Below, one piece after another: positions 17,793-27,631 of a stretch of DNA of 64,000 nucleotides. The stretch spans positions 3,008,501 to 3,072,500 of the forward strand of contig NZ_CP069213.1 in NCBI RefSeq assembly GCF_016834455.1. Reading direction: 5' to 3'. Each line of letters opens with the position of its first letter. Positions within the stretch are counted from its first letter, which is position 1. This DNA is from Shewanella litorisediminis. GTDB taxonomy: Bacteria; Pseudomonadota; Gammaproteobacteria; Enterobacterales; Shewanellaceae. A model generated the notes under the pieces. It saw only the letters and a program-made list of their open reading frames with translations. It made no database searches and was not told where the DNA came from. The translations under genes were made by a program, and so were the position numbers.

Positions 17793-19193
17793 ATGTATTT
17801 ACCTACCGCTGCCTTAATCAGACTCTGGGATCTTCTGGAGGTATACCGCCATCGTCGGGTGCTGGTGATGCTGTTTCTGGGGTTCTCCGCCGGTTTACCC
17901 CTGATGCTGGTGTTTTCTACCCTGTCATTCTGGCTGCGTGAAGCCGGTGTCGATCGCACGGCCATCGGCTATTTCAGCTGGATTGCCATTCTGTACGCCT
18001 TCAAGTGGCTCTGGTCCCCACTGGTGGACCGCATGCCGCTGCCGGTGTTCTCTAAACTCTTTGGGCGGCGCAGGGGCTGGATGTTGTTCGCCCAATTGAT
18101 GCTGATTGCCGCGATAGCAGGCATGGCCAGCAGCGACCCCAAGGACAGCCTCACCTACATGGCGGTGTGCGCCCTGATGGTGGCTTTTGCCTCGGCAACG
18201 CAGGACATAGTGATAGATGCCTTTCGCATTGAATCTGCCCCCCAGGAGATGCAGGCGGCCTTGGCGGCTGCTTATCAAATTGGCTATCGCTCGGCCATGA
18301 TTATTGCCACCGCAGGAGCCCTGACCATTGCTGCCTGGGTCGCGCCGGAAGCCGATGGATACCGGCTCGCATCCTGGCAAACCGCCTACATGGTGATGGC
18401 GGCCCTGATGCTGATTGGAGTGATAACCACCCTGTACGCCAAAGAGCCCGCCGTCGACCAGGGACGCGCCGACGCCATGGAAGCCGAGATGCGTGAGCGC
18501 CTCAGCGAGAAATACTCTCCCCGCACGGCCGCGGCCTTATCCTGGGTTTATAACGCAGTCGCCGCGCCCTTTATCGATTTTTTCAAACGCTACGGCAAGA
18601 GTGCCATCCTGATATTGGCGCTGATTTCCTGCTACCGGATTTCAGACATAGTCATGGGGATTATGGCAAATGTGTTTTATGTGGACATGGGCTTTTCCAA
18701 AGAGGAAATTGCCTTTTTGAGCAAGGTGTATGGCCTTATCATGACCCTGGTGGGCGCCGCCTTCGGGGGCGTTTTGCTGGCGAAATACGGCACCATGCGT
18801 ATCCTGTTTCTGGGCTCGCTCCTGGTAGCCACCACCAATCTGCTCTTTGCTTGGCAGGCGGTGGTCGGTTACAACATGGAGCTGCTGACGCTGGCAATAT
18901 CCATCGATAATTTCAGTGGCGGTATCGCCACAGCGGCCTTTATCGCCTATTTATCGAGCCTGACCAGCAGCGGCTACAGCGCCACCCAATATGCGCTGCT
19001 GTCGTCTATCATGTTGCTGTTTCCGAAGTTTATTGCCGGTTTCTCCGGTGCCTGGGTCGATGCCTTTGGCTATGTGAACTTTTTCATCACCGCCAGCCTG
19101 ATTGGTCTGCCGGTATTGCTGCTGGTGTGGCTGGTAGAAAAGGTGTCCCCCCCTGCCCGCGCAGATGTAAAGGGCAGGCAGGTGTCAGACTGA
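17793..19193 (+). CDS. AmpG-like muropeptide permease (MFS)
   Basis: A 466-residue, about 12-helix major facilitator protein of the AmpG type, which imports GlcNAc-anhydro-muropeptides for peptidoglycan recycling. Typical AmpG segments are LGFSAGLPLMLVFSTLSFWL, TAIGYFSWIAILYAFKWLWS with PLVDR, and GRRRGWMLFAQ. Location near yajG agrees with the ampG-yajG arrangement of E. coli, and the window also has rlpA, mltB, dacA and mrdA, which act on the same polymer. Paralogous AmpG-like carriers exist in this lineage, so the exact substrate is inferred. Convergent with yajQ. Confidence 0.82.
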   Translation: MYLPTAALIRLWDLLEVYRHRRVLVMLFLGFSAGLPLMLVFSTLSFWLREAGVDRTAIGYFSWIAILYAFKWLWSPLVDRMPLPVFSKLFGRRRGWMLFAQLMLIAAIAGMASSDPKDSLTYMAVCALMVAFASATQDIVIDAFRIESAPQEMQAALAAAYQIGYRSAMIIATAGALTIAAWVAPEADGYRLASWQTAYMVMAALMLIGVITTLYAKEPAVDQGRADAMEAEMRERLSEKYSPRTAAALSWVYNAVAAPFIDFFKRYGKSAILILALISCYRISDIVMGIMANVFYVDMGFSKEEIAFLSKVYGLIMTLVGAAFGGVLLAKYGTMRILFLGSLLVATTNLLFAWQAVVGYNMELLTLAISIDNFSGGIATAAFIAYLSSLTSSGYSATQYALLSSIMLLFPKFIAGFSGAWVDAFGYVNFFITASLIGLPVLLLVWLVEKVSPPARADVKGRQVSD

Positions 19194-19206
19194 ACCGGGA
19201 CTTGAA

Positions 19207-19692
19207 TCAATCGCGGAAATTATTGAACTGAAACGGCTGGCCCAACTCGGATGTGCGGGCCAGTTGCATAATGGCCTGCAAGTCGTCGCGCTTCTTGCCG
19301 GTGACCCGAATCGAATCCCCCTGAATTTGCGCCTGTACCTTTACCTTGCTGTCCTTGATGAGCTTGATAAGCTTTTTCGCTACGTCCTGCTCAATGCCCT
19401 GCTTGAATTTCACATTCTGCGCAAAGGTTTTGCCTGTGTGCACTATCTTGTCGTCCACTTCCATGGCCTTGGCATCCACGTTGCGTTTGGCAAGCTGACC
19501 CCGAAGGATATCCACCATCTGACGACACTGGAAATCAGACTCGGAACGCAGGATAACCACCATATCCTTGAAGTCCACGCTGTACTCAACTCCGCGAAAA
19601 TCGAAACGGCCATCCATCTCCCGGCGGGTGTTTTCCACGGCGTTTTTCAGCTCTACGGCATCCACTTCCGAAACAATATCAAATGACGGCAT
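19207..19692 (-). CDS. yajQ: YajQ family cyclic-di-GMP/nucleotide-binding protein
   Basis: A 161-residue YajQ protein, a two-RRM-like-domain family; some members bind cyclic-di-GMP and act as effectors. It begins [20 protein letters not shown] and has the conserved [18 protein letters not shown] segment, [20 protein letters not shown] and the terminal [17 protein letters not shown] block. Length matches. It is monocistronic. A REC-EAL phosphodiesterase-type protein lies elsewhere in the window, but no direct link is shown. Confidence 0.95.
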   Translation of the reverse strand: MPSFDIVSEVDAVELKNAVENTRREMDGRFDFRGVEYSVDFKDMVVILRSESDFQCRQMVDILRGQLAKRNVDAKAMEVDDKIVHTGKTFAQNVKFKQGIEQDVAKKLIKLIKDSKVKVQAQIQGDSIRVTGKKRDDLQAIMQLARTSELGQPFQFNNFRD

Positions 19693-19857
19693 TTTTTAAC
19701 CCCTTGAAAAGCAAAACAGGCCTCTGACGGAACGGGCCTCAATCCGAATAGAGCATAGTGTAACGATCCGGCCAGCACAGGTGAAGCCCCAAGTCCATCG
19801 GTGAAGACACAGAGTTTTACAGGCCGGTGAGTGACTTTGGCTGTACATTTCCCTATC

Positions 19858-20253
19858 ATGGGCGCCTATGTCTACCAACGAAAGTTCCGCGTGAAGAATC
19901 GGCAGTTTCTGTTCAAAGTCATTTTGGTGATAGCCCTGTGTATCACCAGCTATCTGGTCTTTTCCAAACCCAGCTATACCCAGTCTATTCCTCACCTGGA
20001 CAAGGTGGGGCATTTCGGCACTTTCTTTGGTTTGGCCTGGCTCACCCAACTGGCGTTCAAACCACGCTGGTACATCATGTTGCTGGCTCTGGCCGCGTAC
20101 GCCGGTTTGATTGAAGTCATCCAGTCGCGCCTGCCCTACCGCTCCGCCTCCTGGGGCGATATCGCCGCCGATCTTGCCGGTGTGGCCGCCTTCTTCCTCA
20201 CTGCCTGGCTGTACCGCAAGTATCTTCGCGCCTCGAGGCTTGAGGGCGTATGA
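19858..20253 (+). CDS. VanZ-like family membrane protein
   Basis: A small four-helix membrane protein of the VanZ-like family (function unknown, named after a teicoplanin-resistance protein). Segments include FLFKVILVIALCITSYLVF, the conserved IPHLDKVGHFGTFFGLAWL, and RLPYRSASWGDIAADLAGVA, the D-K-x-x-H and D-x-x-A-D-x-x-G-type motifs of the family. The start is uncertain: GTG at 19831, ATG at 19858 and GTG at 19891 (MKNRQFLFK) are all possible and none has a strong ribosome-binding site. Its last four bases overlap panE (ATGA), so the two are probably co-translated. Confidence 0.8.
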   Translation: MGAYVYQRKFRVKNRQFLFKVILVIALCITSYLVFSKPSYTQSIPHLDKVGHFGTFFGLAWLTQLAFKPRWYIMLLALAAYAGLIEVIQSRLPYRSASWGDIAADLAGVAAFFLTAWLYRKYLRASRLEGV

Positions 20254-21152
20254 GCCAAATAGGCATCCTGGGTGCTGGCGCCGTTGGCCAGTTGATAGGG
20301 CATCAGTTGGCGGCATCGGGCACCTTGCCCATGCTGATTGACCGGCAGTTGCATGCCATCAGCGAACTGCTCACCCTTATGGACTTAAACGGTAACCCAA
20401 GCACGCTGCGCTTCACCAAGCCCGAGTACAATTCCCCCCCACTTGGCAAACTTGACCTCCTTATCGTTACCGTAAAGGCCTATCAGGTAGTTGAAGCCGT
20501 GACCCGGGTGCTCCCCGAATTATCACCGCACTGCCACCTGTTATTGCTGCATAATGGCCTCGGCCCCCACGAGCAGGTCGCTGCCATGTTAAATGGCCGG
20601 GGCTTGACCCTTGGCACCACCAGCCAGGGAGCGCTGCGCCTAAGCAAATACGACCTAAAACAAACCGGCAGTGGTCTCACGCAATTTGGTCATTGCATGG
20701 GGCCCGCCATGGCGCCAGAGCTTAAAGCCTCGCTGCTCAGTGCCATTCCCGGCAGCGAGTGGGTCGAGGCCATACTGCCAGCCCTGTGGCAAAAGCTCGC
20801 CGTCAATGCCTGTATCAATCCCCTCACCGCCATTCACGGCGTCTGTAATGGGGAGCTGGCAGATGATGCCTACCAAGCGACTATTGCCGCGGTGCTGAGG
20901 GAACTGGTTGAGGTCGCCAGGACTCAGGGCATGGCGTTACAGGAAGAGAGCTTGTCTGCCCGTGTGTATGAGGTCATTCGCCTTACCGCATCCAATCGCT
21001 CCTCAATGAGGCAGGATGTGGACCATAGGCGCAAAACCGAGATTGATGCCATCAATGGCTATCTGGTGAGCCTTGGCAATCGCCACGGCGTTGCCACGCC
21101 AACCAATAAAGCGCTGGTCGATGCCATTCACGCCCTGGAGCGACGCTTTTAA
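20250..21152 (+). CDS. panE: 2-dehydropantoate 2-reductase (ketopantoate reductase)
   Basis: Reduces ketopantoate to pantoate with NADPH in coenzyme A synthesis. The 300-residue protein opens with MSQIGILGAGAVGQLIGHQL (Rossmann GxGxxG), followed by LIVTVKAYQV and the C-terminal-domain motif KLAVNACINPLTAIHGVCNG (catalytic Lys and conserved Asn) and RSSMRQDVDHRRKTEIDAIN. Length is normal. It overlaps the VanZ-like gene by four bases and converges on the DMT permease. In E. coli panE lies next to yajQ, as here. Confidence 0.93.
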   Translation: MSQIGILGAGAVGQLIGHQLAASGTLPMLIDRQLHAISELLTLMDLNGNPSTLRFTKPEYNSPPLGKLDLLIVTVKAYQVVEAVTRVLPELSPHCHLLLLHNGLGPHEQVAAMLNGRGLTLGTTSQGALRLSKYDLKQTGSGLTQFGHCMGPAMAPELKASLLSAIPGSEWVEAILPALWQKLAVNACINPLTAIHGVCNGELADDAYQATIAAVLRELVEVARTQGMALQEESLSARVYEVIRLTASNRSSMRQDVDHRRKTEIDAINGYLVSLGNRHGVATPTNKALVDAIHALERRF

Positions 21153-21179
21153 GCCACGCCTCCAGTTATTGCGGCCACA

Positions 21180-22055
21180 TCATTGAGGCCACATCACCAT
21201 GATGGCGGCAAGCGCAATCAGCACCAGCGCGGCCATGTCCCTCACCTGCACTTTTTGCTTCAGATACCAGCTTGACACAAGCATCATAAAGAAGATTTCC
21301 ACCTGCCCCAGGGTTTTCACATAGGGGACGGCGGTAAGCGACATGGCCGAGAACCAGCCAATGGACCCCAGGCAACTGCTGACACTGATAGCCAACGTCA
21401 GCCGGTTTCTTACCATCATGGCCTTAAGCTCATCAGGCTTTCTTATCAGCAGCCACAGCAGCAAAATCACCGTTTGGATCAGAATAACCAGCAAGAGCAC
21501 CCAGGCGGCTCTATGGGGGAAAGGCACATCGAGGCAGAGGCTTGCTTCACGTACCCAGAGGGACGTCAGCGCAAAGGCACTGCCGCTGGCAAGCCCCAGC
21601 AGCAAGGTTTTGGGCGACAGGGTACTGAGCCCGCCCTTGCTTGAGAGCATAAACACCGCCACAGTGCCCACAATCACCCCAAGCCAGCCAAAGAGCGACA
21701 GGCTGGTACCAAAGAAGGCCACCCCAAGTATGGCCGCTACCAGCGCCTCGCTCTTGGCAAGCCCGGCGCCAATGGCAAAGTTTTTAAGCTGAAACAGCTT
21801 CACCATTAAGGCAGTAGCGAGAATTTGCATCAGCGCCGCCCCGAGAATAAACCCCAGCGCATCCGCGCCGAAGGTGGGAATGGCCGCATCCTGCCACAGG
21901 TATAACCCGGCCAGATACAGTGCAGCCAACGGACCTGCATAGAGAAAGCGCGCCAGGGTCACCCCAAGCACGCCCACATCGCGGCTGAGCTCACTTTGAA
22001 AGGCGTTGCGCCAGGCCTGCATAAAGGCCGCCATCAGGGTGAACAGCACCCACAT
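21180..22055 (-). CDS. DMT/EamA-family permease
   Basis: A membrane protein of about ten helices in the drug/metabolite transporter superfamily; substrate unknown. From the ATG at 22055 it is 291 residues starting MWVLFTLMAAFMQAWRNAFQ, with two related five-helix halves (first half ending near VIVGTVAVFML, second closing VQVRDMAALVLIALAAIMVM). A GGGAG lies five bases before this ATG; the 22-codon upstream extension runs into the kdsA terminator and is rejected. It stands alone between panE and kdsA. Confidence 0.83.
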   Translation of the reverse strand: MWVLFTLMAAFMQAWRNAFQSELSRDVGVLGVTLARFLYAGPLAALYLAGLYLWQDAAIPTFGADALGFILGAALMQILATALMVKLFQLKNFAIGAGLAKSEALVAAILGVAFFGTSLSLFGWLGVIVGTVAVFMLSSKGGLSTLSPKTLLLGLASGSAFALTSLWVREASLCLDVPFPHRAAWVLLLVILIQTVILLLWLLIRKPDELKAMMVRNRLTLAISVSSCLGSIGWFSAMSLTAVPYVKTLGQVEIFFMMLVSSWYLKQKVQVRDMAALVLIALAAIMVMWPQ

Positions 22056-22087
22056 ACAAACTCTCCCTGATCTCAATTCCCCAGAAC

Positions 22088-22115
22088 AAAAAACGCCCGG
22101 CAGAGCCGGGCGTTT
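22088..22115 (-). terminator. Intrinsic terminator downstream of kdsA
   Basis: AAACGCCCGGC-AGA-GCCGGGCGTTT stem; on the minus strand it ends in six T. It closes the hemA...kdsA run of genes. Confidence 0.9.
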
Positions 22116-22145
22116 GAGCATATCACAGCCAATTGGCGCTGTGAT

Positions 22146-22994
<849 letters not shown>

Positions 22995-23039
22995 CTAAGC
23001 CTCTCAAAGAATAAACCGGCGCAGGCGCCGGTGGAAAAA

Positions 23040-24278
23040 TCAGCCCACTAGCTGCAACAGTTGGCCACAGAGCCAGGCCATATAAGTGCCCAAAGCATAA
23101 CCGAACACGGCCAAAAGCACACCTACCGGAGCCAAAGACGGGTGGAAGGCCGCGGCCACAACCGGGGCGGATGCGGCGCCGCCCACGTTAGCCTGGCTGC
23201 CGACCGCCATATAAAACAGCGGCGCCTTGATAAGCTTGGCCACCAGCAGCATAAAGCCCGCGTGCACCAGCATCCAGGTAATGCCAAGCAGGAAGTAAAT
23301 CGGCGTCTTGAGGATTTCACTCACGTCCATGTGCAGGCCAATGGTAGCCACCAGCACATACAGGAAGGATGACGCCACCTTGGAGGCACCTGCCGCTTCC
23401 AGATGACGCAGCGGGGTAAAGGACAGCGCCAGACCGGCAGTCGTCACCAACACCACCAGCCAGAAGAAGCCGGAAGTCAGGCTGTACTGTTTGGTCCAGG
23501 GGAAGTGCTCGGAAAAGAAGGGAGCCAGGAAATCCGCTGCGATATGGGCAAAACCTGTGACACCAAAGCCCACCGCCAGAATAAGCATCAAATCGGTCAG
23601 GCTGGGGTTACGCTCATTTTCCGCCTTGTACTTTTCAACCTTCTCTTTAAGCGCCTCGATGGCACTGGTATCGGCGCCGGTTTTGGCATCGATTTCTTTG
23701 GCGCGGGAGGCCATAAATAGCAGTACCGCCATCCACACGTTGGCCACAATCACGTCGACGGTGATCATCACCGAAAACACACTGCCGCCCACCTCATAGA
23801 TTTCTTTCATGGCCGCCTGGTTGGCACCGCCGCCAATCCAGCTGCCGGCTAGCGTAGTCATGCCACGCCATACAGAATCCGGCCCCATATCGTTGGTCAG
23901 GGAGGGGTCAATGGCCGACACCAGAAGCAGCGCCACCGGACCACCAATCACAATCCCCAGGGTGCCGCAGAGGAACATCACCACCGCTTTTGGCCCAAGC
24001 CCCATAATGGCCTTGAGATCCACCGACAAAATCAGCAATACCAAACAGGCAGGCAGCAGATAACGGGTGGCAACAAAATACAGCTGCGAGCTGTGGCCAT
24101 CGACTATGCCGAAGGTGTTGAGCAGCGAGGGCAGGAAGTAGCACAGCAGCAACGCCGGGACAAATTTATAGAATTTTTGCCAGCTGGGGTGGCTGTGGGT
24201 GTAAAACACAAATCCCAAAATAATGGCCAAAAAACCCAGTACAGTTGCGTCGTTGGTAACCAATGGCGCCGTTGTCAT
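23040..24278 (-). CDS. DUF819 (YjcL-like) integral membrane protein
   Basis: A 412-residue membrane protein with about ten to twelve hydrophobic segments, matching the DUF819 family of unknown function. Recognisable parts are WRGMTTLAGSWIGGGANQAA with MKEIYEV, and FYMAVGSQANVGGAASAPVV with AAAFHPSLAPVGVLLAVFGY; the paired glycine-rich GGGANQ and NVGGAAS segments look like the two halves of a pseudo-symmetric transporter. A hydrophilic loop of about 40 residues (KEKVEKYKAENERN) sits in the middle. It is inserted between sirB1 and kdsA, which are adjacent in E. coli. Substrate unknown. Confidence 0.82.
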   Translation of the reverse strand: MTTAPLVTNDATVLGFLAIILGFVFYTHSHPSWQKFYKFVPALLLCYFLPSLLNTFGIVDGHSSQLYFVATRYLLPACLVLLILSVDLKAIMGLGPKAVVMFLCGTLGIVIGGPVALLLVSAIDPSLTNDMGPDSVWRGMTTLAGSWIGGGANQAAMKEIYEVGGSVFSVMITVDVIVANVWMAVLLFMASRAKEIDAKTGADTSAIEALKEKVEKYKAENERNPSLTDLMLILAVGFGVTGFAHIAADFLAPFFSEHFPWTKQYSLTSGFFWLVVLVTTAGLALSFTPLRHLEAAGASKVASSFLYVLVATIGLHMDVSEILKTPIYFLLGITWMLVHAGFMLLVAKLIKAPLFYMAVGSQANVGGAASAPVVAAAFHPSLAPVGVLLAVFGYALGTYMAWLCGQLLQLVG

Positions 24279-24326
24279 CCTTTCTTCCCCCTGAAAGTGT
24301 TTATTATTTTGTAAGGTATGCGGTTG

Positions 24327-25115
24327 TTAATGCAGGATTTCGTGATGCTCACCCAGCTCGCGCAGCTGCATCTTCACCAGCTCCACGACAGGATCGTGGG
24401 GGCTTAAGTCGATAAACTGCCTGAGGTCGGCTTCTGCCGCCCGAATGGCACCCAGCTGCTGGGCAATAAAGGCCCGTTCACGAATGAGCATGGTGTCGTC
24501 GGGATGCCAGTCGAGCAGCATATTGCTGCAGGCCAGTGCCACATCAAAGCGCTGCTGCACTATGGCACCCGCCTTAAGCTCACCCAACATACGGCCAATG
24601 AGCGCCTTTACTCCGGAAGGCTTCACATAGGCCGGCTTCATTGGCGCCCAGTTACCCAGCTCGCCACGCACCAGCGCATGTACCCGTTTGCGGTCGATAA
24701 TCTCGCCACTGAGCGGGTCGATTAACAGTTTTTTCTTCCCGTCCCTCATGCAAAGGAGGGTATGGCCGGGCAATAAAATGGGTTCAAGTGGCAAATCCAG
24801 TTGCTTGGCGAGCAGCATCAACACTGTGGCCAGCGTGGTACTGTTTCCCTGACGAAACATCAGGGTGTGTGCCAGACTCGCCGCCTCAAGGCTGAAGTAG
24901 TCATCCTTGGCTCGAAAGCCCAGATCCCGGTAAAACCAGCTAAGCAATGCCTTGAGTCTGGCATCCCGGTCCACCAAATAATGGCTGAGCACACCACCGG
25001 CGATTTCAAGCCAGGCCCACTCGGCTTTTTGCCGGTCCGCGAGCCCCAAATGCGCAAGTACATCCAGCGGCGTCTCCGGCAGGGAAACACCGTCTGCTAA
25101 GGAAAATTCACTCAT
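24327..25115 (-). CDS. sirB1: SirB1 family protein (transglutaminase-like/TPR)
   Basis: A 262-residue SirB1/YchA family protein. It has the transglutaminase-like core region (GFRAKDDYFSLEAASLAHTL, GNSTTLATVLMLLAKQLDLP, PGHTLLCMRDGKKKLLIDPL) and a C-terminal TPR-like helical stretch (MLIRERAFIAQQLGAIRAAE). The catalytic cysteine of true transglutaminases appears to be replaced (GNSTTLA), as is usual in this family, so it is unlikely to be a cross-linking enzyme. Role unknown. It overlaps sirB2 by four bases. Confidence 0.88.
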   Translation of the reverse strand: MSEFSLADGVSLPETPLDVLAHLGLADRQKAEWAWLEIAGGVLSHYLVDRDARLKALLSWFYRDLGFRAKDDYFSLEAASLAHTLMFRQGNSTTLATVLMLLAKQLDLPLEPILLPGHTLLCMRDGKKKLLIDPLSGEIIDRKRVHALVRGELGNWAPMKPAYVKPSGVKALIGRMLGELKAGAIVQQRFDVALACSNMLLDWHPDDTMLIRERAFIAQQLGAIRAAEADLRQFIDLSPHDPVVELVKMQLRELGEHHEILH

Positions 25116-25510
25116 GATGCCAGCATTATGGCCTGTTTAAAGACGGCGATTTTGGCCGCATACACGACCCAGGCGATGGCGCCAAGGAAGGCAAAAAAGC
25201 GGAAAAACTTATTGCGGTTGGACTTCATCGCCATGATGGCGAGCAGAATATAGGCAACCACAGCCAGGATTTTCTCGGTCAACCAAGGGTCAACGAAGGG
25301 ATACTGTTTGATAAGGAAACACATCAGCAGACCCGAGAGCAAAAGACAGGTATCTATGATGTGAGGCGCAATGCGCATGACCTTTTTCTGCAGCAGGGCA
25401 GATTCTCTTAATTTGAGCACGAAACGCACCACAAAAAAGATCACACTGATTGCCACCAGCGTAAGGTGCAGATGCTTGAAAACGGGATAGAGGTTGTTGA
25501 TGGATTCCAT
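25112..25510 (-). CDS. sirB2: SirB2 family membrane protein
   Basis: A 132-residue, four-helix membrane protein of the SirB2/YchQ family, once named for an effect on invasion gene regulation; its biochemical role is unknown. Segments LTLVAISVIFFVVRFVLKLR, APHIIDTCLLLSGLLMCFLI with KQYPF, and KILAVVAYILLAIMAMKSNR are clear. The order prmC-sirB2-sirB1 is the same as in E. coli. It overlaps sirB1. Confidence 0.9.
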   Translation of the reverse strand: MESINNLYPVFKHLHLTLVAISVIFFVVRFVLKLRESALLQKKVMRIAPHIIDTCLLLSGLLMCFLIKQYPFVDPWLTEKILAVVAYILLAIMAMKSNRNKFFRFFAFLGAIAWVVYAAKIAVFKQAIMLAS

Positions 25511-25662
25511 AGCCTGGCTGCCTTTTGTAAAAGAGTCCTGAAACTAAATGCCCGAAAAACAAAGGCGCTAGTGTACCCGAATCCTTAAGCCCTTACCAAT
25601 GCTGCCCTCACCTGGGCAGGCCTTGGCTAATGTTGCTCTCAATAAGGGGGCCCAAAGTGGCC

Positions 25663-26520
25663 TCAGGCATCCTCACCATGCCACAACCCAAGGGTGCAGC
25701 GATCGTTGGAGCCAAAGTCCCGCACGGTGGCGACCTTGTCATACCCGAGAGATATCAGGGTTTCCCTCAGTTTCAGCGCCTGGGCAAAGCCGTGTTCAAG
25801 CAGCAGATACCCGCCCACATTCAGGTGTTCCCGGGCATGCTTGGCGATATGGTTCAGGTCTGCGTAGCCTTCGTCGGCGGCGGTGAGCGCGCTCAAAGGC
25901 TCAAAACGCACATCCCCCATCGCCAAATGCTCATCGTGCTCATCGATATAAGGCGGATTGGAAACAATCAGGTCAAAATCGTCATCCTTCACCGCGCTGA
26001 ACCAATCGCTCTGGAGGATTTCCACCTGGGTTAAACCCAGTTGCTCACGATTGGCCTTGGCAAGGGCGACTGCATCATCCACCTTATCCAGCGCCGTAAT
26101 GCGCCAGTTGGGGCGCTCACTTGCCAGCGCCAGAGCAATGGCGCCTGTGCCCGTGCCCATATCCAGCACCCTGGCGTTATCCGGCAGCGGCAGATTGAGC
26201 GCCGTCTCCACCAACATCTCGGTGTCAGGCCGTGGAATAAGGGTGGTTTCATTCACCAAAAATTTCAGTGACCAAAACTCCCGCTCGCCGAGAATGTGCG
26301 CCACAGGCACACCTTTGGCGCGGCGGCTCACCAGCTGCTCGAAGTGTTTCCACTGCTCGATGGTCAGCGGCCGTTCGGGCCAGGTGTACAGGAAGGTGCG
26401 ATTTTTACCCAGGCAATGCTGAAGCAACACCTCGGCATCCAGGTTGGCAGACTCGCTGCTGGAGGCCAGAGTGCTGAAACCCCATTGTAAGGCTTCGCCT
26501 ATGGTGGATTGGGCTGCCAA
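25663..26520 (-). CDS. prmC: Release factor glutamine N5-methyltransferase
   Basis: PrmC (HemK) methylates the glutamine of the GGQ motif in release factors RF1 and RF2 using S-adenosylmethionine. The 285-residue protein has the N-terminal helical domain, the ETTLIPRPDTEMLVETAL segment, the SAM loop VLDMGTGTGAIALALA and the catalytic NPPY (IVSNPPYIDEHDEH). It follows its substrate gene prfA after 3 bases. A 152-base gap separates it from sirB2; no gene or terminator is evident in that gap. Confidence 0.96.
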   Translation of the reverse strand: MAAQSTIGEALQWGFSTLASSSESANLDAEVLLQHCLGKNRTFLYTWPERPLTIEQWKHFEQLVSRRAKGVPVAHILGEREFWSLKFLVNETTLIPRPDTEMLVETALNLPLPDNARVLDMGTGTGAIALALASERPNWRITALDKVDDAVALAKANREQLGLTQVEILQSDWFSAVKDDDFDLIVSNPPYIDEHDEHLAMGDVRFEPLSALTAADEGYADLNHIAKHAREHLNVGGYLLLEHGFAQALKLRETLISLGYDKVATVRDFGSNDRCTLGLWHGEDA

Positions 26521-26523
26521 GGT

Positions 26524-27615
26524 TTACCCCTGCTCATCCGCCAGAGCCGCCAACAGATCGGCCTGGTGTTCCTGTACTATGGGTTCGATAAGGGCGTTCA
26601 AATCCCCTTCCATCACCTCATTCAGGCGGTACAGAGTCAGGTTGATACGGTGGTCGCTCACCCGTCCCTGAGGGAAGTTGTAAGTGCGGATACGTTCAGA
26701 GCGATCGCCGCTGCCCACCAGATTGCGGCGGGTGGTGGCTTCGGCGCTGCGGCGTTTCTCATCTTCGGCCGCCTGCAAACGGGCTACCAGCACAGACATG
26801 GCTCGGGCCTTGTTTTTGTGCTGCGAGCGCTCGTCCTGACACTCCACCACAGTGCCCGTGGGCAAGTGAGTGATACGGATGGCCGAGTCGGTTTTGTTCA
26901 CGTGCTGACCACCGGCGCCCGAGGCGCGGAAGGTGTCGATACGCAGCTCAGATGGATTAATTTCGATAGCTTCTGCTTCGGGCACTTCGTGCAACACCGC
27001 CACGGTACAGGCCGAGGTATGTACCCGGCCCTGGGATTCGGTTTCGGGCACCCTTTGCACCCGGTGGCCACCGGACTCGAATTTGAGTTTGCCGTATACG
27101 CCATCGCCGCTGAAACGGGCGATCACTTCTTTGTAGCCACCATGTTCGCCTTCGTTGGCGCTCATGATTTCCACCTGCCAGCGCTGGGTTTCCGCATAAC
27201 GGCTGTACATGCGGAACAAGTCGCCGGCAAAAATGGCGGCTTCGTCACCGCCGGCGCCGGCACGGATTTCAACAAAGGCGTTGGCTTCGTCGTTGGGGTC
27301 TTTGGGCAGCAGCAGGATTTGCAGCTCGGCTTCGAGCAGTTCCAGGCTGGCTTTGGCAGATTTGATTTCTTCCTGGGCCATTTCTTTGAGCTCAGGGTCG
27401 TCCTCTTCCAGCATTTCTTTGGCGGTTTCCAGGTCGGCTACCGCCTGCTGATAAGCCTTGAAGCCTTTTACCACGTCTTCAAGCTGGGCATATTCTTTGG
27501 ACAGGGCGCGAAAACGGTCCTGATCGGAAATGATGCTGGCGTCGCTGAGCAGCGCCAATACTTCTTCGTTGCGCTCGAGCAAGCCTTCCAGCTTGCGGAT
27601 GACGGATTCCTTCAT
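26524..27615 (-). CDS. prfA: Peptide chain release factor 1
   Basis: RF1 reads UAA and UAG stop codons and triggers hydrolysis of peptidyl-tRNA. The 363-residue protein carries the hydrolysis motif [20 protein letters not shown] and, before it, the stop-codon-reading region [15 protein letters not shown], where the P-x-T tripeptide is PET. The normal order hemA-prfA-prmC is kept, with 16 bases from hemA and 3 to prmC, consistent with one transcript. Confidence 0.97.
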   Translation of the reverse strand: MKESVIRKLEGLLERNEEVLALLSDASIISDQDRFRALSKEYAQLEDVVKGFKAYQQAVADLETAKEMLEEDDPELKEMAQEEIKSAKASLELLEAELQILLLPKDPNDEANAFVEIRAGAGGDEAAIFAGDLFRMYSRYAETQRWQVEIMSANEGEHGGYKEVIARFSGDGVYGKLKFESGGHRVQRVPETESQGRVHTSACTVAVLHEVPEAEAIEINPSELRIDTFRASGAGGQHVNKTDSAIRITHLPTGTVVECQDERSQHKNKARAMSVLVARLQAAEDEKRRSAEATTRRNLVGSGDRSERIRTYNFPQGRVSDHRINLTLYRLNEVMEGDLNALIEPIVQEHQADLLAALADEQG

Positions 27616-27631
27616 TTAACTCTCAAAAGTC

